Positions 1 through 6,544 of a stretch of 7,053 nucleotides of DNA are shown piece after piece (the stretch's first letter is position 1; each line of letters starts with the position of its first letter). A model generated the notes under the pieces. It was given only the letters and a program-made list of their open reading frames with translations. It was not told where the DNA came from and did not search any database. The translations under genes and the position numbers were made by a program. Origin of the DNA: CBFDBT01 sp965603115 (GTDB lineage Bacteria; Pseudomonadota; Alphaproteobacteria; Sphingomonadales; Kordiimonadaceae); contig CBFDBT010000148.1 of the NCBI GenBank assembly GCA_965603115.1, positions 1 to 7,053 on the forward strand, written 5' to 3'.

Positions 1-2822
1 TAGATTGGACGCGCGACTTTATGATCACTAGATACTAATGTCTTTTCAATGCGACGATCGACAAAATGCCAGCCGCCCATATTTTCAGGTTCTTCCTGAC
101 ACCAAATCACTGTTTCAGCATTTTTAAAGCGAGAAAGCTCTTTTGCCATCGCCCCTTCTGGGAAAGGATAAATCTGCTCAAGTCGCAAAATATATGTGTC
201 TTTCTGCTTTCGCTTATCTCTTTCTTCCAAGAGATCGTAATAGACCTTGCCACTGCAAAGTATCACGCGCTTTATTTTACTATCTGCATTTAGCTTGAGC
301 TTGCTTCCAGTGCCAAGTTGCGCATCATCCCACAGCAAGCGATGGAACTGGCTGCCGGGTCCGAAATCTGCAGTGGATGAGACACATTTTTTATGTCGCA
401 ACAATGACTTAGGCGTCATAATTACCAATGGTTTTCTGAAATCACGGTGCAATTGACGGCGCAAAACATGGAAATAGTTTGCAGGCGTCGTACAATTAAC
501 AACTTGCCAATTGTCTTCAGCACAAGATTGTAAGTAACGCTCAACTCTTGCTGAGCTATGTTCAGGACCTTGTCCTTCATAGCCATGCGGGAGCAAAAGC
601 ACCAAGCCAGATGCTCGCAGCCACTTGGCCTCACCGGATGAGATAAACTGATCAATCATGATCTGAGCACCATTGGCAAAATCGCCAAACTGGCCTTCCC
701 ATAAAGTGAGTGTATTAGGCTCAGCGAGGGAATAACCATATTCAAAGCCCATCACGCCATATTCAGAAAGCGGACTATCAAGAACGGTAAATTCTCCACT
801 ATCATCTAAGTGATTAAGGGGGATATATCGCTCTTCGGTTTTTTGATCTACAAATACGGAGTGGCGCTGGGAAAATGTTCCCCGACCACAGTCTTGCCCT
901 GAAAGGCGAACATTAAATCCGTCCTTTAGCAAAGCTCCAAAAGCCAAAGCTTCTCCAGTTGCCCAGTCAAAACCCACACCCTCTTCAAACATTGTATCTT
1001 TGTTATTAAGTGTACGCTTTAAGGTTCTATGAGCATGAAAATGCTCAGGCACATAGGTTAAGGCTTTTCCCACCTCATGAAACGCCTCAAGAGAAACGCC
1101 AGTATCAGCACGACGCTGCTCATGATCATCATGAGGACGCCCCATACCAGACCATTTGCCTTCAAACCAATCAGCTTTATCAACTTCATAATTTCGTCCC
1201 GCTTCAAACTCTTCTTCGAGCATGGAAGTAAAGTCATTCTCCATCTCGGTAAATGCCGCTTCGGTGATCAGGCCTTCTGATATCAAGCGGTCAACATATT
1301 TAGTGACAACGGTTTTCTGGTTTTTAATCGCGGCATACATCAACGGCTGTGTAAAGGAAGGTTCATCGCCTTCGTTGTGACCAAACCTGCGATAACAAAT
1401 CATATCTATCACCACATCGCGTTTAAAGCGCTGACGGAATTCTGTGGCTATTTTCGTAGCAAAAACAACAGCTTCAGGATCATCTCCATTGATATGGAAA
1501 ATTGGTGCCTGCACCATTTTCGCCACGTCAGATGGATAAGGGGACGAGCGAGAAAATTGGGGGCTAGTTGTAAAACCAATTTGGTTATTAACTATAAAGT
1601 GGATAGTGCCGCCTGTATTATAACCCGGAACGCCTGAAAACCCGAAGCACTCAGAGATAATACCCTGCCCTGCAAAAGCAGCATCACCATGTAAGAGAAG
1701 CGACAATACTTCTTTACGTTCGATATCTTTGCGTGCGGTTTGCTTAGCGCGCGTTTTACCGAGCACAACAGGATTAACAGCCTCTAAGTGTGATGGGTTT
1801 GCCGTGAGTGACAAATGAATATCATTGCCATCAAATTCACGGTCAGAGGATGTGCCAAGGTGATATTTTACATCACCAGAGCCCTGCACATCATCGGGCT
1901 TATAGGACCCCCCATGAAATTCGTGGAAAATAGCGCGGTAAGGTTTTGCCATCACGTTGGCAAGAATATTCAAACGTCCACGATGTGGCATACCGAGAAT
2001 AATTTCCTGAACACCGTGCTGGCCGCCCGTTTTCATCACAGCTTCTAAGGCTGGCACAAGCGATTCACCGCCATCGAGGCCAAAGCGTTTAGTGCCAGTG
2101 TATTTTTTACCTAAGAATTTTTCGAATTGTTCAGCCTCAACCAACTTTTTGAGAATGGCAATCTTGCCGCGATCAGTAAAGTGGATCTCTTTATCACGAC
2201 CCTCAATACGCTGCTGTATCCATGACTTTTCAGCGGGATCGTTGATATGCATAAACTCAACACCAACATTACCGCAGTAAGTGCGCTTGAGAATTTTGAG
2301 AATTTCTCGAATAGTGGCTGTCTCTAATCCCAGCACACGATCCATAAAGATAGGACGATCCATATCCTCCGGACCAAAACCATATGTCGCTGGCTCTAAC
2401 TCAGGGTGCAAGGGCCGATCTTCAAGACCAAGCGGGTCAAGGTCTGCAATCAAATGACCACGCACCCGGTAGGTACGCACCATCATCAGCGCACGAATAC
2501 TATCAAGCGTTGCAGCGCGCACGTCTTCTTGAGAGAGGTTGCCGCCTTTAGCACCTTTTCTCTGACGCTCAATGATCATATCAGAGGCATCAAGTCCTGT
2601 AAAAAGATCATCTTCAGGGCGTGGCGGCCAGTCACTACGGGCCCAGCTTGGACGTGTGTGCGCGGCAGACGATATACCAACTTCTAATGCATCAAAATAC
2701 TGTCGCCAACTTTCGTCTACTGACGATGGATCCTCTTGATAATTTTCGTACATAGACTCAACAAAAGCAGGGCTTGCCCCCTCAATTGCAGTGATATGCT
2801 CAAAATCCATTCCCATGGGCAT
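1..2822 (-). CDS. sucA: 2-oxoglutarate dehydrogenase E1 component, C-terminus cut by window edge
   Basis: This is the thiamine-diphosphate-dependent E1 subunit of the 2-oxoglutarate dehydrogenase complex. It decarboxylates 2-oxoglutarate and passes the succinyl group to the lipoyl domain of E2 (SucB) in the cytoplasm. The frame is open for 940 codons to the window edge. Visible landmarks, numbered from the first ATG: the E1 N-terminal segment FVESMYENYQ (about 21-30) followed by SVDESWRQYF, MPHRGRLN (278-285), the His pair in HLSLTANPSH (336-345), and the ThDP/Mg site GDAAFAGQG (379-387) with VNNQ (411-414). The C-terminal domain carries the conserved EEPENMGGWHF. The last readable residues, ARPI, match the usual end region, so I infer only about 25-30 residues are missing. 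In-frame ATGs lie at 2822, 2816 and 2810, and a TAA closes the frame just upstream. I give the longest form, but 2816 is equally plausible because of the hairpin-spaced ribosome binding site. It is the last gene of the block visible here; sucB and lpd would be expected further left. Confidence 0.97.
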   Translation of the reverse strand, partial: MPMGMDFEHITAIEGASPAFVESMYENYQEDPSSVDESWRQYFDALEVGISSAAHTRPSWARSDWPPRPEDDLFTGLDASDMIIERQRKGAKGGNLSQEDVRAATLDSIRALMMVRTYRVRGHLIADLDPLGLEDRPLHPELEPATYGFGPEDMDRPIFMDRVLGLETATIREILKILKRTYCGNVGVEFMHINDPAEKSWIQQRIEGRDKEIHFTDRGKIAILKKLVEAEQFEKFLGKKYTGTKRFGLDGGESLVPALEAVMKTGGQHGVQEIILGMPHRGRLNILANVMAKPYRAIFHEFHGGSYKPDDVQGSGDVKYHLGTSSDREFDGNDIHLSLTANPSHLEAVNPVVLGKTRAKQTARKDIERKEVLSLLLHGDAAFAGQGIISECFGFSGVPGYNTGGTIHFIVNNQIGFTTSPQFSRSSPYPSDVAKMVQAPIFHINGDDPEAVVFATKIATEFRQRFKRDVVIDMICYRRFGHNEGDEPSFTQPLMYAAIKNQKTVVTKYVDRLISEGLITEAAFTEMENDFTSMLEEEFEAGRNYEVDKADWFEGKWSGMGRPHDDHEQRRADTGVSLEAFHEVGKALTYVPEHFHAHRTLKRTLNNKDTMFEEGVGFDWATGEALAFGALLKDGFNVRLSGQDCGRGTFSQRHSVFVDQKTEERYIPLNHLDDSGEFTVLDSPLSEYGVMGFEYGYSLAEPNTLTLWEGQFGDFANGAQIMIDQFISSGEAKWLRASGLVLLLPHGYEGQGPEHSSARVERYLQSCAEDNWQVVNCTTPANYFHVLRRQLHRDFRKPLVIMTPKSLLRHKKCVSSTADFGPGSQFHRLLWDDAQLGTGSKLKLNADSKIKRVILCSGKVYYDLLEERDKRKQKDTYILRLEQIYPFPEGAMAKELSRFKNAETVIWCQEEPENMGGWHFVDRRIEKTLVSSDHKVARPI

Positions 2823-2825
2823 CGT

Positions 2826-2851
2826 GGCGCGAGCTTAACCCGCGCCCTCCT
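2826..2851 (-). promoter_or_regulatory. sucA ribosome binding site with a hairpin between it and the start codon
   Basis: On the minus strand a full AGGAGG (2851-2846) lies too far from the candidate sucA starts in the linear sequence: 23 nt from ATG 2822 and 29 nt from ATG 2816. Directly after it comes an 8-bp inverted repeat, GGCGCGGG / CTCGCGCC (2846-2839 with 2833-2826), with a 5-nt loop and one G-U pair when read as RNA. If it folds, the effective spacing drops to about 3 nt for ATG 2822 and about 9 nt for ATG 2816. No T-run follows, so it does not look like an intrinsic terminator. The repeat is seen directly; its role in translation is inferred. Confidence 0.6.
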
Positions 2852-2857
2852 ATATCA

Positions 2858-3733
2858 TTAGCCGTTAATTGCTTTAAGCAGTGCTTCACCAAGGCTTGCA
2901 GGGCTGTCCGCCACAACAATACCAGCAGCTTTAAGAGCTTCAATTTTATCTTCAGCACCACCTGATCCACCAGATACAATCGCCCCAGCGTGTCCCATTG
3001 TGCGACCCGGAGGCGCTGTTAGACCAGCGATAAAGCCTGCAACAGGCTTTTTCATACCTGCATCCGCAAGGAACTGCGCGGCATCTTCTTCAGCCGAACC
3101 ACCAATTTCACCAATCATGATGATAGCTTCGGTTTCGTCGTCTTCCAAATACAGCTCGAGAACATCAATAAAGTTAGTGCCGTTAACCGGATCACCACCA
3201 ATGCCAACACAAGAGCTTTGACCAAGACCAGCTGCTGTTGTTTGTGCCACGGCTTCATAAGTCAGCGTACCAGAGCGAGAAACAATGCCCACTTTACCCG
3301 GCTTGTGAATATGACCAGGCATAATACCGATTTTACATTCACCCGGTGTGATAACACCCGGACAGTTTGGTCCGACAAGGCGTGTGTTGGAGTTAGCAAG
3401 AGCACGTTTTACGCGCACCATATCCTGAACAGGAATGCCCTCTGTAATACAAACCGCTAGCTCTATTTCAGCGTCGATGGCCTCAAGTATTGCGTCAGCA
3501 GCAAAAGGTGGCGGCACATAAATCACAGAAGCATTAGCTCCTGTTGCCTCACGTGCATCATAAACCGTGTCAAACACAGGAAGATCAAGATGCTTGGACC
3601 CTCCTTTGCCCGGCGTTACGCCACCGACCATTTTAGTGCCATAAGCAATAGCCTGTTCGGAGTGGAACGTGCCTTGAGCCCCTGTAAAGCCCTGACAAAT
3701 AACCTTGGTGTCTTTATTTACAAGAATAGACAT
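2858..3733 (-). CDS. sucD: Succinyl-CoA synthetase (ADP/GDP-forming) alpha subunit
   Basis: This is the CoA-binding and phosphohistidine subunit of succinyl-CoA synthetase, which pairs with SucC to turn succinyl-CoA, phosphate and NDP into succinate, CoA and NTP. The 291 residues match the usual family length. Residues 15-28 form the N-terminal CoA-binding loop GFTGAQGTFHSEQA. GPNCPGVITP is at 121-130. Glu209 lies in the GEIGG stretch that contacts the active-site His. The phosphorylated histidine is His248 in TMGHAGAIVSGGSGGAEDK. The start codon overlaps the sucC stop as TAATG and has an AGGAGG seven bases upstream, so the start is secure and translation is probably coupled to sucC. The stop is TAA, 35 nt before sucA. 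Nothing about the protein is unusual. Confidence 0.98.
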   Translation of the reverse strand: MSILVNKDTKVICQGFTGAQGTFHSEQAIAYGTKMVGGVTPGKGGSKHLDLPVFDTVYDAREATGANASVIYVPPPFAADAILEAIDAEIELAVCITEGIPVQDMVRVKRALANSNTRLVGPNCPGVITPGECKIGIMPGHIHKPGKVGIVSRSGTLTYEAVAQTTAAGLGQSSCVGIGGDPVNGTNFIDVLELYLEDDETEAIIMIGEIGGSAEEDAAQFLADAGMKKPVAGFIAGLTAPPGRTMGHAGAIVSGGSGGAEDKIEALKAAGIVVADSPASLGEALLKAING

Positions 3734-4902
3734 TATCCTGCCTCCTTCACTGCTTTAACCACTTTTTCAGCAGCGTCATTAAGATTATCAGCAGCAATGA
3801 TAGGTAGGCCACTTTCAGACATAATCTGTTTACCAAGCTCGACATTGGTTCCCTCTAAGCGCACCACAAGTGGTACAGAAAGAGCGACTTCACGCGCGGC
3901 AGAAACAACACCTTCGGCGATGACATCACAGCGCATGATGCCACCAAATATATTGACCAATATGCCTTCTACATTACTGTCAGAGAGAATAATTTTAAAG
4001 GCTTCGGTGACACGTTCTTTAGTTGCGCCGCCACCAACATCCAAGAAGTTAGCTGGCGATCCGCCCTTGAGCTTGATAATATCCATAGTCGCCATGGCAA
4101 GACCCGCACCATTGACCATGCAACCAATAGAGCCATCAAGACTGATATAGTTGAGATCATATTTACTGGCTTCAATTTCTTTGGGGTCTTCTTCACTCTC
4201 GTCGCGCAGTTCACGCACCTGTGGATGACGGAAGAGTGCATTGCCGTCAAAGGACATTTTCGCATCAAGCACGACCATCTTGTCATCTTCGGTGAGCACA
4301 AGCGGGTTAATTTCAAGCATTGATGCATCAAGCGATGTAAAGGCTTTATAAAGAGAGGCTACAACTTTTTGACATTCCTTAGCAGCACCGCCGGAAAGGC
4401 CAAGCCCAAAAGCAACACGGCGACAATGAAACCCTTGAAGACCAGTGACTGGGTCAATAGTAAGCGTAACAATTTTTTCTGGTGTTTCAGCCGCAACCTC
4501 TTCGATATCCATGCCGCCTTCAGTTGATGCCATAATGGCTATTTGACCACTGGCTCTATCAACGAGAACAGCTAGGTAAAATTCATTCTTGATCGCGCAG
4601 CCATCTTCGACATATACCCGCTTGATCTCTTTACCTTCTGGTCCCGTTTGATGCGTAACAAGCACTTTGCCAATCAACTCTTTGGCTGTGGCTTCAACGT
4701 CATCAATAGACTTAACAACTTTAACGCCGCCCGCTTTACCGCGACCGCCTGCGTGAATTTGCGCTTTAACAACCCAAACAGGGCCACCTAGCTCTTTGGC
4801 AACATCAACAGCTTCCGCTGCTGTGTAGGCCACACCACCCGCTAAGACTGGTGCACCAAAATCTTTAAGAAGACCTTTGGCTTGATATTCATGAATATTC
4901 AT
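3733..4902 (-). CDS. sucC: Succinyl-CoA synthetase (ADP/GDP-forming) beta subunit
   Basis: This is the nucleotide- and succinate-binding ATP-grasp subunit of succinyl-CoA synthetase. The 389 residues are the normal bacterial length, beginning with the typical MNIHEYQAKGLL. The nucleotide site is visible at Lys46 and the glycine-rich AGGRGKAGG (51-59). The metal ligands Asn199 (LEINPLV) and Asp213 (LDAKMSFD) are present at the same positions as in the E. coli enzyme. The C-terminal domain shows Asn264 in MVNGAGLAM, GGGA (290-293), and the succinate loop GGIMRCD (320-326). Whether it prefers ATP or GTP cannot be told from sequence. The gene follows mdh by 32 nt, with a modest GGGAG 11 nt before the ATG, and overlaps sucD by one base, so all are probably on one transcript. 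No anomalies are seen. Confidence 0.98.
   Translation of the reverse strand: MNIHEYQAKGLLKDFGAPVLAGGVAYTAAEAVDVAKELGGPVWVVKAQIHAGGRGKAGGVKVVKSIDDVEATAKELIGKVLVTHQTGPEGKEIKRVYVEDGCAIKNEFYLAVLVDRASGQIAIMASTEGGMDIEEVAAETPEKIVTLTIDPVTGLQGFHCRRVAFGLGLSGGAAKECQKVVASLYKAFTSLDASMLEINPLVLTEDDKMVVLDAKMSFDGNALFRHPQVRELRDESEEDPKEIEASKYDLNYISLDGSIGCMVNGAGLAMATMDIIKLKGGSPANFLDVGGGATKERVTEAFKIILSDSNVEGILVNIFGGIMRCDVIAEGVVSAAREVALSVPLVVRLEGTNVELGKQIMSESGLPIIAADNLNDAAEKVVKAVKEAG
3741..3746 (-). promoter_or_regulatory. sucD ribosome binding site inside the end of sucC
   Basis: A perfect AGGAGG on the minus strand sits within the last codons of sucC, 7 nt before the sucD ATG. Together with the TAATG stop-start overlap it fixes the sucD start and indicates that ribosomes finishing sucC can re-initiate on sucD, which fits the 1:1 subunit ratio of the enzyme. 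Confidence 0.85.
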
Positions 4903-4934
4903 GAGTGCTTAAACTCCCGTTTTATATTTATGAT

Positions 4935-5897
4935 CTATGCTAGTGATGGATCAATTGCCTGACAAGCCTCTATCAATCCCTTAACAGCATCTACAGAATG
5001 ATCAAACCCTGACTTCTCTTCACCCTGTAGATCAATCTCAACAATGCGTTCAATGCCGCCTGCACCAATAATAGTTGGTACACCAACATACATATTATCA
5101 ACGCCGTACTCGCCGCTAATAAAAGCAGCACATGGAAGCAAACGCTTCTTGTCTTTCAAATAGCTGTCTGCCATAGCAATCGCTGATGCGGCTGGCGCAT
5201 AAAAAGCAGACCCTGTTTTCAAGAGACCAACAATTTCAGCACCGCCATCACGTGTGCGCTGAACAATTTGATCAATCTTATCCTGTGTGGACCAACCCAT
5301 TTTAATCAGGTCAGGCACCGGAATACCAGCAACTGTAGAATAGCGAGTGAGTGGCACCATAGTATCGCCGTGACCGCCAAGAACAAATGTCGTCACATCC
5401 TGAATGGAGACATTAAATTCTTCCGCGAGGAAATGCTGGAAACGAGAACCATCAAGCACACCTGCCATGCCGCAAACCTTATTGGTAGGTAGTCCAGAAA
5501 ATTTTTGCAGAGCCCAAACCATCGCGTCGAGCGGATTAGTAATACAAATTACAAAGGCGTCAGGCGCGTTTGCTGCAATACCTTCGCCAACGGCTTTCAT
5601 CACTTTCAAATTAATACCAAGCAAATCATCACGGCTCATGCCGGGCTTCCTTGGCACACCTGCTGTTACTATAACAATATCTGCGCCCGCTATTTCAGCA
5701 TAATCATTAGCGCCTTTAAGGTCCGCATCAAAGCCATCAACAGAGGCTGATTGTGCAAGGTCCAGCGCTTTTCCTTGTGGTAATCCCTCGGCAATATCAA
5801 AGATTACGATATCACCCATTTCTTTTAGTCCTGCAAGATGCGCGAGAGTACCACCGATTTGACCGCCGCCGATCAGTGCAATTTTATTACGTGCCAT
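4935..5897 (-). CDS. mdh: Malate dehydrogenase (NAD-dependent, LDH-like type)
   Basis: This enzyme oxidises malate to oxaloacetate with NAD in the TCA cycle, in the cytoplasm. The 320 residues are the usual length for the alphaproteobacterial enzyme, which resembles lactate dehydrogenase. The Rossmann loop GGGQIGG is at residues 10-16, and Asp34 at the end of the second strand fits NAD rather than NADP use. The substrate loop VPRKPGMSRDDL (81-92) supplies Arg83 and Arg89. This loop, with Arg where lactate dehydrogenases have Gln, favours malate. ITNPLD holds Asn121, LDGSRF holds Asp149 and Arg152, and GGHGDTM holds the catalytic His176. The start is supported by GGAGA about 7 nt upstream. It is the first gene of the block and is preceded by a long AT-rich region, so the operon promoter should lie upstream of it. 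Confidence 0.98.
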   Translation of the reverse strand: MARNKIALIGGGQIGGTLAHLAGLKEMGDIVIFDIAEGLPQGKALDLAQSASVDGFDADLKGANDYAEIAGADIVIVTAGVPRKPGMSRDDLLGINLKVMKAVGEGIAANAPDAFVICITNPLDAMVWALQKFSGLPTNKVCGMAGVLDGSRFQHFLAEEFNVSIQDVTTFVLGGHGDTMVPLTRYSTVAGIPVPDLIKMGWSTQDKIDQIVQRTRDGGAEIVGLLKTGSAFYAPAASAIAMADSYLKDKKRLLPCAAFISGEYGVDNMYVGVPTIIGAGGIERIVEIDLQGEEKSGFDHSVDAVKGLIEACQAIDPSLA

Positions 5898-5953
5898 GAA
5901 TATTTCTCCGACCTATTGTTACGCTGCATGGGGAAAGCAGCTTGGATAAAACT

Positions 5954-5981
5954 GTAAAGTTATTTACTGGCAGGTTTACTG
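5954..5981. repeat. Operator-like cluster of GTAAA/TTTAC half-sites upstream of mdh
   Basis: Reading the plus strand, GTAAA (5954-5958) and TTTAC (5963-5967) form an inverted repeat with a 4-bp spacer. A second copy of TTTACTG follows at 5975-5981, exactly 12 bp after the first (5963-5969). The cluster lies 57-84 bp before the mdh start codon. The geometry resembles a binding site for a dimeric regulator plus an extra half-site, but I cannot name a regulator, and AT-rich DNA yields such repeats by chance. Confidence 0.3.
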
Positions 5982-6022
5982 TTATCTTCCAACCCCTGCA
6001 AGGCCTAATGTGTTCAATCTAG

Positions 6023-6051
6023 AGCATAAATAGTTGATGTTTAGTTACCAA
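6023..6051 (-). promoter_or_regulatory. Candidate promoter for the mdh-sucCDA operon
   Basis: On the minus strand TTGGTA (6051-6046) and TATGCT (6028-6023) are separated by exactly 17 bp. Each matches four of six bases of the sigma-70-type -35 and -10 consensus. It would start transcription near 6016, giving a leader of about 120 nt before mdh that includes the half-site cluster. It was the best-spaced pair found by eye in this stretch, but the match is weak and other starts are possible. Confidence 0.3.
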
Positions 6052-6544
6052 ACCCATCGTATATAAAATTATCACTGCACAAACATGCTTCACCCTGCTT
6101 CATTGAACTCAAAACACTATAATAACTGCCATTTTTTAAATGATTAAATTAGAGCTTTCTAATGTATATATAAACTTTAAAAGCCATATTTTATGCAGAA
6201 TAAAAATGAAATTTCTATCTTCTCTCTACTTTTTTGCCCAAATCCTCAGATAAAAATTACAAAATTTGATGCAAAATGAAAGAATCACCACTTAAGGGTC
6301 AGGCTTGCAATTTTGCAATATAAAGTAATTTCTTTAATCTCAGTTCTTTCTACTGACAGGAAACAAGTTACTAAATTTATAATATTCAGACATCAGCTTT
6401 ATTTTCATAATTTAGATTGGTTCATATAAAAAACAAGTTATTCGGAATTTTGTGCCATAGAAAACTATTCCTTGCCCAACTAGTGATGCAACTGGTAGGC
6501 CTATATTTAAATCTTAATCAGCAAACAAGAAGAACCTGTTAAAT

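Larger units (their letters stand above)
5898..6544. other. AT-rich divergent intergenic region without a recognisable gene
   Basis: This stretch of about 650 bp separates mdh (leftward) from the oxygenase gene (rightward). It is visibly richer in A and T than the flanking genes, and I see no reading frame with a plausible start, ribosome binding site and protein-like composition on either strand. It contains the candidate mdh promoter and half-site cluster, and a 10-bp direct repeat AAACAAGTTA at 6361-6370 and 6431-6440. Two TTGCAA hexamers lie at 6305-6310 and 6313-6318, and two CAACTRGT copies 12 bp apart at 6477-6484 and 6489-6496. No tRNA, no strong hairpin and no terminator with a T-run was found. 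Confidence 0.6.

Noticed and set aside
66..2687. Several short open frames on both strands within the sucA region
   Set aside because: The long minus-strand frame is uninterrupted and matches SucA throughout, so these are overlapping by-products of it.
2826..2846. Intrinsic terminator between sucD and sucA
   Set aside because: The hairpin is GC-rich but is followed by ACGATG rather than a run of T, and sucA directly follows, so termination here is unlikely.
3590..4150. Open frame of 186 codons on the plus strand opposite the sucC-sucD junction
   Set aside because: It is antisense to two clearly real, conserved genes, has low-complexity Ser/Thr/Ala-rich composition and resembles no protein family. 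It is a shadow frame.
5923..5941. GCTGC/GCAGC inverted repeat in the mdh leader
   Set aside because: It has only a 5-bp stem with a 9-nt loop, no T-run and no match to a known riboswitch shape, so it is too weak to call.
6118..6123. Perfect TATAAT on the plus strand
   Set aside because: No -35-like hexamer lies 16-18 bp upstream, and it is more than 400 bp from the oxygenase start. It is likely chance in AT-rich DNA.
6148..6163. ATTAGA-GCTT-TCTAAT stem-loop
   Set aside because: The 6-bp stem is almost all A-T, would be unstable, and lacks a terminator T-run.
6303..6316. Sigma-54-like GG...GC element on the plus strand in the intergenic region
   Set aside because: The distance between the GG and the GC is 11 bases instead of the required 10, and the surrounding bases fit the -24/-12 consensus poorly.
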